Below the pieces are notes generated by a model. The model was not told where the DNA came from and made no database searches. It saw only the letters and a list, made by a program, of their open reading frames with translations. From contig JASLLV010000008.1 in NCBI GenBank assembly GCA_030746935.1, forward strand, positions 1 through 33,287: a DNA stretch of 33,287 nt, given 5' to 3'. Position numbers and translations under genes: made by a program. This document shows, piece by piece, positions 27,666-33,287 of this stretch. The stretch is from Rhodospirillales bacterium. Lineage in GTDB: Bacteria; Pseudomonadota; Alphaproteobacteria; Rhodospirillales; JASLLV01. Position 1 is the stretch's first letter; every line of letters starts with the position of its first letter.

Positions 27666-28178
27666 TCAGCGCTTGAGCAGCGCCTCGATTTCCTCTTTCG
27701 TAAGCAACGCGTCCTCCTCCGGCTCATCCGTTTCCGCGGTTCCGTCCATGCGGCGCCGGCGGTCGGGGCCGTAGTAGTCGTCCGCCTCGACGAAACGCCT
27801 TCCGCGACGCACCACCTGGACGATCGAGTCGCAGAGCGAGCGCGAATCGGTATCTCGGGTCACGAATTCGTCGACCCCCGCGTCCAGGGCCTCGCGGACG
27901 TCTGCCTTGCGAAGTCGAGCGCCGATCATGACGACGGGAAGCTCCGAGATGCGCCGTGTTCGGCTGGCCCTGAGAAATCGCACCAATTCGGGGCGCTGGT
28001 AGGTCACGAGAACGTCGATACGCGTTGTCCGCATGACCTCGATCGCTTCGACCGGGTCGCTCGCTTCGCGTGCCGCGCCAATACCCGATCGCCTCAATTC
28101 GCGCCCGATTCGGGCGCGCCTGACGCGGTTTGGGTCGAGCACCAGCACGGTGATGTCGAAGTGGCGTTCCCCGGCCAT
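27666..28178 (-). CDS. stand-alone receiver-like (CheY-like) protein with degenerate phosphoacceptor and Arg-rich C-terminal tail
   Basis: 'ITVLVLDPNRVRRARIGRELRRSGI', 'ELPVVMIGARLRKADVREALDAGVDEFV' follow the REC fold, followed by 'YYGPDRRRR...ALLTKEEIEALLKR'. ATG at 28178 has GAGG upstream; the track ATG at 28241 is the alternative. Confidence 0.7.
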   Translation of the reverse strand: MAGERHFDITVLVLDPNRVRRARIGRELRRSGIGAAREASDPVEAIEVMRTTRIDVLVTYQRPELVRFLRASRTRRISELPVVMIGARLRKADVREALDAGVDEFVTRDTDSRSLCDSIVQVVRRGRRFVEADDYYGPDRRRRMDGTAETDEPEEDALLTKEEIEALLKR

Positions 28179-28613
28179 GGCCTCACGTTCCGGAATCGGT
28201 GAATCCAAGCAATCCCCGTTCCACAACCAGGAAAGCGCCATTTGGCGAACGAACGGTTAATGAATCGTGGCGATTTCTGGGCAATCGGCGCCCCGCCGCC
28301 TAGATCAGATCGTGGTCGCTCGGATTCGCCTAGGGTGATCCGCCGACCACGCGAATCTGGTCTACACCAAAGAGATCGAGCGGATTCACGCTCGTGGTTG
28401 CAACCGAATCGCGGTTCCAATCAGGCGCAATACGCTCTAGGTGCGGCGTTTGCGAGCGTCGGCGAACCCCAACGCCAAGATGCCGGGGCCTCGGTTCGAT
28501 CCGGGGGGCCACTTTCGGGGCATTGGGCGAGCTGGAGGCCGCCAATAATCGCCACCGGCCCAGAGCAGGTCACGGGCGAGCATCCCGGACCCGATCTCCG
28601 ACGTTGACGCTCG

Positions 28614-31600
28614 TCACGTCTTCGCCTTTCCGTCCCTGGTTGCTTCCAGCGCGCGTTTTCGCGCCGCCGCCGAGGGTTTGCCGACGATCTTGTCGTAGTG
28701 TTTCACCACGCTGGCGGCCGTTATTCGCATCGTTTCCTCGAGCGCCGCCAGATTGGAGACCCCGGTTGCCCTCGCGAGCGCGTCGAGAAGGGGGTCCGGG
28801 GCCTCGCCTTCGTGCCCCCGGCCAGGAGACCGCCCCAAGCTCAACCGGAGCAGTCCCTGCACGGTTTGCCAAAGTTCGAGGGCGGAGACGAGGTCGGCCG
28901 CTGCACTCGCGTCAAGGTGGCCTGCGTCCCTGAGGCGTGCGAACGCGCATCGGGTGTTCGGGCTGAGGATGTCAGGCGAGGCGTGGGCGAATCGAAGTTG
29001 GAGATACTGAGCGATGAATTCGACGTCGACCAGGCCGCCCGGCAGGTGCTTGACGTTCCACGGATCGTCGGTGCCGTGCTCGGCTTGGATGCGCTGGCGC
29101 ATCTCGGCGACGTCGGCGAGTAGGCGTTGCGGCTCCATTTTTTGCGTCAGCAGCTTGCGCATCGTCGCCTCGACGCGGCGCCTCAAATCCTCGGGACCGG
29201 CGACGACGCGCCCGCGTGTCAGTGCCATTCGCTCCCAAGTCCAGGCGCTGTCCGTGTAATAGCGCTTGAAGGTCTGGACGCTGGATGCGATCGGACCCGC
29301 GAACCCCGACGGCCGCAGCCGCATGTCCACCTCGAAAAGGCTGCCTTCGGCGGTCTGGACCGTGATCGCGCTGATCAGGCGCTGGCTCAGACGCGCGAAA
29401 TAGTGGGTTGGCGCGAGGGGCCGATCTCCATCCGAGACAACCGTGTCCTCGGGTGCGTCGTAAATGAAGACGAGGTCGAGGTCCGAAGCCGGCGTGAGCT
29501 CTCGGCCGCCGAACTTGCCCATTGCCACCACCGCCATGGCGGCATCGGGAATATGCCCGTGGCGGCGCCGGAAATGATCCTCGATTCGGGGCACCAAGCG
29601 TCCGAGAATGCTTTCGGCGATGTTGCTCCACGCTTCGCCCGTAGCCTCCGCGCCGAGCAGGCCTTTCAGTGATTGCACGCCGATCTGAAGGCCCCGGTCG
29701 TGGGCCCAGCGCCGAACCACGTCGAGAGCGTCCTCGATCTCGTCGACGCGGCCCAACATGCGCTCAAGCTCGTCCTCCAAGATCTCCAACGGCGGCGGAA
29801 GATCGAAGAAGTCGCCGGCGAGGACCGAATCGAGCACCGACGGATGGCGACTCAAGTGATCGGCCAGGCGCGGCGCGCCGCCGATGATCTCGGCCACCAG
29901 ATCGAGCAACTCGGGTTTCGAATGGAACATCGAAAATAGCTGGACGCCTGCCGGAAGTTGGGCGAGGAATCGATCGAATCGCGCGAACGCGTCGTCCGCA
30001 TTGGGGGTCCGCGCGAGGGCGCTCAGCAGATTGGGCATGAGTTCGGTGAGGATCTCCCTGGCCCGCTGACTGCGCGTGGCGCGGTAGCGTCCGTGGTGCC
30101 AGCCGCGGACCGCGCGATCCACGGCGTCCGCGTTGCGAAATCCCAGCGTCTCGATGGTGCGAAGCGTATTCGGATCCGGATCGCCGCCGGTGAACACGAG
30201 GTTTCCCGCCCCCGCGCGTTCGGTCCCCAGCGATGGTGTGTCCTCGAACAGACTCGCATAGTGCCCGGCGACGCGGCTCAAGACCGCCTCGAGTTCGACG
30301 GCGAACGCGCTCCGGTCGGGAAAGCCGAGGAAGAGCGCAATCTGGGACAACTGGCGTTCGGATTCGGGAAGGCTGTGGGTCTGTTCGTCCGCGATCATTT
30401 GCAAGCGGTGTTCGACTCGTCGGAGAAAACGGTATGCGGCGACCATGTCGTCGGCCACGTCGGGCGCAAGCCGCCCTGCGGCGGCCAACGCGCATAGCGC
30501 ATCGACGGTCGAAGCGCACCGCAACCCCGGCTCGCGCCCGCCCCAGATCAGTTGCTGGGTCTGGGCGAAGAATTCGATCTCGCGAATGCCGCCGCGCCCG
30601 AGCTTGATGTTGTGGCCGGCGACGGCGATCTTGCCGCTGCCACGGTAGGCGATGATCTGGCGCTTGATCGAGTGGATGTCCTGAATGGCTGCGAAATCCA
30701 GGTTCTTGCGCCAGATGAACGGTGCCAGCCGCTCGAGAAAACTGGCCCCGGCGGCAAGATCGCCCGCGGCCGGGCGGGCCTTGATCATGGCGGCCCGTTC
30801 CCAGTTCTGTCCCATGCTGCCGTAGTAGCTCTCGGCGGCGATGATGGATAAGGCAGGCGGCGTGGCCCCTGGGTCCGGTCGCAGGCGCAGATCGGTTCGA
30901 AACACGTAGCCGTCGGCGGTCCGCCCCTCCAGGACGCGCACGAGGTCCCGCGTCATCCGGACCAAATGGCGGTGTAGCCCGCCCAAATCGTCGGTCCGGA
31001 TAATCTTCGGGTCGTAAAGGACGATCAGGTCGATGTCGCTCGAATAATTTAGCTCGCGGGCACCCAGCTTACCCATGGCCAGAACGACGTATCCCGAATC
31101 GGTTTCGGGCTCGTCCTCCGATGAGAGGCGGAATGCGTCGGCGTCGGCGCCGTTGCGACGGACGTGCGCAACGGCGCAGCGAAGCGCGGCGTCCGCGAAA
31201 TCCGTCAGCGCCCCGGTGATCCGCTCCAGATGCCAGGCGCCCGTGATATCGGCGACGGCGATCACCATCGCCGTCCGCGTCCTGGCCGTCCGCAGGCTTC
31301 GTACGAGTTCGGTTTGGTCCTGCCGCCGTCGGCACATGCGATCGAGACGCTGGGTAACGTCTGCGGCGGCCGCCTCGGCGCCGTGCTCGAAGATGTCGCG
31401 CAAAGCCGAGGGATCGGAGACGGCGCACTGGGCGAGGAACGGACTGTTGCCGAAGACGGCTTCGAGCAAGCGTCGACCGTCGGGATCGCTCGTGATATGG
31501 TGGGTGAACTCCGTGAGTCCGGCGTCGCCCGTGGATTGTGCCAAATTTTTCGCGGCCTCGGACCACCGCTCGATGCCTGTTTCGGCGCGGTCCGAATCGG

Positions 31601-31649
31601 CCGCCCAGGGGAGCGACTCGGGATTGATCACGAGGGAATAGGGACGCAT
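28614..31649 (-). CDS. glnE: bifunctional [glutamine synthetase] adenylyltransferase / adenylyl-removing enzyme
   Basis: 1011 aa; two nucleotidyltransferase motifs 'MGKLGARELNYSSDIDLIVLYD' and 'MGKFGGRELTPASDLDLVFIYD'; 'WERAAMIKARPAAGD', 'WERMALTRGRVVAG'. Confidence 0.95.
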   Translation of the reverse strand: MRPYSLVINPESLPWAADSDRAETGIERWSEAAKNLAQSTGDAGLTEFTHHITSDPDGRRLLEAVFGNSPFLAQCAVSDPSALRDIFEHGAEAAAADVTQRLDRMCRRRQDQTELVRSLRTARTRTAMVIAVADITGAWHLERITGALTDFADAALRCAVAHVRRNGADADAFRLSSEDEPETDSGYVVLAMGKLGARELNYSSDIDLIVLYDPKIIRTDDLGGLHRHLVRMTRDLVRVLEGRTADGYVFRTDLRLRPDPGATPPALSIIAAESYYGSMGQNWERAAMIKARPAAGDLAAGASFLERLAPFIWRKNLDFAAIQDIHSIKRQIIAYRGSGKIAVAGHNIKLGRGGIREIEFFAQTQQLIWGGREPGLRCASTVDALCALAAAGRLAPDVADDMVAAYRFLRRVEHRLQMIADEQTHSLPESERQLSQIALFLGFPDRSAFAVELEAVLSRVAGHYASLFEDTPSLGTERAGAGNLVFTGGDPDPNTLRTIETLGFRNADAVDRAVRGWHHGRYRATRSQRAREILTELMPNLLSALARTPNADDAFARFDRFLAQLPAGVQLFSMFHSKPELLDLVAEIIGGAPRLADHLSRHPSVLDSVLAGDFFDLPPPLEILEDELERMLGRVDEIEDALDVVRRWAHDRGLQIGVQSLKGLLGAEATGEAWSNIAESILGRLVPRIEDHFRRRHGHIPDAAMAVVAMGKFGGRELTPASDLDLVFIYDAPEDTVVSDGDRPLAPTHYFARLSQRLISAITVQTAEGSLFEVDMRLRPSGFAGPIASSVQTFKRYYTDSAWTWERMALTRGRVVAGPEDLRRRVEATMRKLLTQKMEPQRLLADVAEMRQRIQAEHGTDDPWNVKHLPGGLVDVEFIAQYLQLRFAHASPDILSPNTRCAFARLRDAGHLDASAAADLVSALELWQTVQGLLRLSLGRSPGRGHEGEAPDPLLDALARATGVSNLAALEETMRITAASVVKHYDKIVGKPSAAARKRALEATRDGKAKT

Positions 31650-31743
31650 TTTCGATGCCCGGGATTGGGTGCAGACTGGGCAATGCGGAAACGCGGGTCA
31701 AGATGCCTACGCAACGGGGAAACCTCGATTGATCGTCACAGCG

Positions 31744-33287
31744 ATGCGGAGGACGATTCAGCTCGCCGGGACTCTTGTGGCGGGCCTGGTGGTCATCGCG
31801 ATATTGCTCGCCTGGCGGCTTTCGTCCGGTCCCATTTCACTCGGGTTCTTATCGCCCTATATGGAGGTCGCGCTTAGCGCCGCCACCGATTCCTTCGACA
31901 TCGAATTCGACGATACGACCCTTGCCTGGGCAGGCTGGGATCGGACGCTCGACATCCGTGTGCTCAACGTTCGCGCCGTCGATACGAAGGGTGCCGTCGT
32001 CGCCAGCGTGCCCGAGCTTTCGCTATCGCTCAGCGCCCAGGGGTTGTTGCGCGGCACGGTGGCGCCAGAAAACATCGAGCTGTTTCGCCCGAAGCTCTGG
32101 CTGGTGCGCAGAAGCGACGGCCGATTCGAGACGGAGCTGAAGGCGGAAAGCGAGGGCTCGGAGGAACTATTCAAGGAAATCCTCGCGGCGCTCGCCGCAC
32201 CGCCGGATCCGAGCGGACCCATGGGATATCTCACGCGCGTCGCCGTGGTCGACGCCGATCTAACGGTCGAGGACGAGCGCCTCGAGACCCTTTGGCGCGC
32301 GCCGTCGACGCAAATCGCGTTGCAGCGGAGCGAGATCGGGATCGACGCCGAGGTGTCGTTCGATCTCCGGGTGGACGATCAGGTCATGCCGCTGAGCGCC
32401 GTCGCCGAATACCGGATCGCGGATCAACGGCTCGACGCAGGCGTCAGCTTCGGCACCGTAAACCCGGCCGTTTTGTCGCGCGTCTCGCCCAAATTCCAAG
32501 AATTCGCGGGTTTCGCCGTTCCGGTTCAAGGAACGCTCACGATCGGCATGAATTCGGGTGGAACGGTCGACGAGGTCGGATTCCACGTCATCGGCGGCGG
32601 CGGTGAACTGGCGCTGCCCGAACCTGCGGCACAGCGGCTCGAAGTCGACAAGCTCGAGCTTCGCGGGCGCTATGACGGTCGGTCGGGGATCACCGAATTC
32701 GAGAGAGTGTTTCTCGAACTCGGAGACCGAGGCGCGATCGCGCTTCCCGCGGCTTCAGGACACAGGATACCGCTCCGTTCGGTGAGTGCGCGCGGACGCT
32801 ACGACAGCGAGCGGGACAGGCTTCATCTGGCGGCCCTGGAAGCTGATCTGAGCGGACCGTCGGCGCGGTTAGCCGCCGAGATCGAAGGGCTTGCGGGCGT
32901 GCACGGGCCGATCGCGCTCACGCTCAAGGGCGCCGTCGAGGACGTTGCAGTCGACCGGGTTCGCCGGTACTGGCCTCGCGATTGGGGCACGGACGTATAT
33001 GACTGGTGCACCAGTCATCTTTCGGGCGGCGATCTTAAGCGGGTGAGCATCGAAACTCGTATCCTCGAGACCGGCGACGGTCGGTTCGAAGTGGTTTCGC
33101 TTACCGGCGAGCTGAGCATCGAAGGGATCGCGATCGCTTACCTCGAGTCTATGCCCCGGGCAGAAAATGTAGACGGAACCGCTTCCTTCGGTCAGCGTCG
33201 ATTCGACATTACGATCGAAAAGGGCTCGATCAAGGGGCTCAGGTTGGACGAAGCGACCATCGCGTTTTCCGGCCTCGACGTGGTCGA
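31744..33287 (+). CDS. AsmA/YhdP-like DUF3971 envelope protein, 3'-truncated by the window edge
   Basis: Open frame from ATG 31744 to the end without a stop (absent from the ORF track): MRRTIQLAGTLVAGLVVIAILLAWRLSSGPISLGFLSPYMEVAL...; 'VRRYWPRDWGTDVYDWCTSHLSGGDLKRVSIETRI' resembles the DUF3971 'YWP...W...NLxxG' block. Confidence 0.82.
   Translation, partial: MRRTIQLAGTLVAGLVVIAILLAWRLSSGPISLGFLSPYMEVALSAATDSFDIEFDDTTLAWAGWDRTLDIRVLNVRAVDTKGAVVASVPELSLSLSAQGLLRGTVAPENIELFRPKLWLVRRSDGRFETELKAESEGSEELFKEILAALAAPPDPSGPMGYLTRVAVVDADLTVEDERLETLWRAPSTQIALQRSEIGIDAEVSFDLRVDDQVMPLSAVAEYRIADQRLDAGVSFGTVNPAVLSRVSPKFQEFAGFAVPVQGTLTIGMNSGGTVDEVGFHVIGGGGELALPEPAAQRLEVDKLELRGRYDGRSGITEFERVFLELGDRGAIALPAASGHRIPLRSVSARGRYDSERDRLHLAALEADLSGPSARLAAEIEGLAGVHGPIALTLKGAVEDVAVDRVRRYWPRDWGTDVYDWCTSHLSGGDLKRVSIETRILETGDGRFEVVSLTGELSIEGIAIAYLESMPRAENVDGTASFGQRRFDITIEKGSIKGLRLDEATIAFSGLDVV

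Noticed and set aside
28490-28505. GGTTCGATCC, resembling a tRNA T-arm
   Set aside because: The loop between GG/CC is one nt short and flanking bases do not form a 5-bp T-stem; no acceptor or anticodon arms found.
1-33287. Anti-phage defence, toxin-antitoxin, prophage, transposon or CRISPR system
   Set aside because: No transposase, integrase, nuclease/effector, repeat-spacer array or TA-like small gene pair was recognisable.

Overview
A 33.3 kb high-GC window, almost fully coding, whose gene content and order look alphaproteobacterial (inference, Rhodospirillales-like). The left part (about 0.2-12.7 kb) is a surface-polysaccharide locus: six GT-like glycosyltransferases plus one PMT/ArnT-type membrane glycosyltransferase, an asparagine-synthase-type glutamine amidotransferase, and a wecB-wecC pair (UDP-ManNAc / UDP-ManNAcA synthesis). 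The middle (12.8-19.4 kb) encodes envelope proteins: a protease-less tandem-PDZ protein, a DsbA-like thioredoxin-fold protein, a DUF3047-type lipoprotein, an M48 metalloprotease, a divergent gamma-glutamyltransferase-like lipoprotein and a class I/II aminotransferase. The right part is housekeeping, in the familiar alphaproteobacterial order rne - amiC - mrcA (PBP1A) - prfB, then a degenerate receiver protein, glnE and a truncated AsmA/DUF3971-like gene. The ORF track mis-represents two genes. prfB is shown 5'-truncated because it carries a canonical programmed +1 frameshift (AGGGGG CAT CTT TGA C). The DUF3971-like gene running off the right edge is missing from the track. I see no CRISPR array, transposase, phage module, rRNA or tRNA, and no convincing undescribed multi-gene system. 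The leads most worth follow-up are the degenerate receiver with an Arg-rich and FliM-like tail, the GGT-like lipoprotein with a non-canonical catalytic motif, the amidotransferase near wecBC, and an unexplained ~370 bp intergenic gap.
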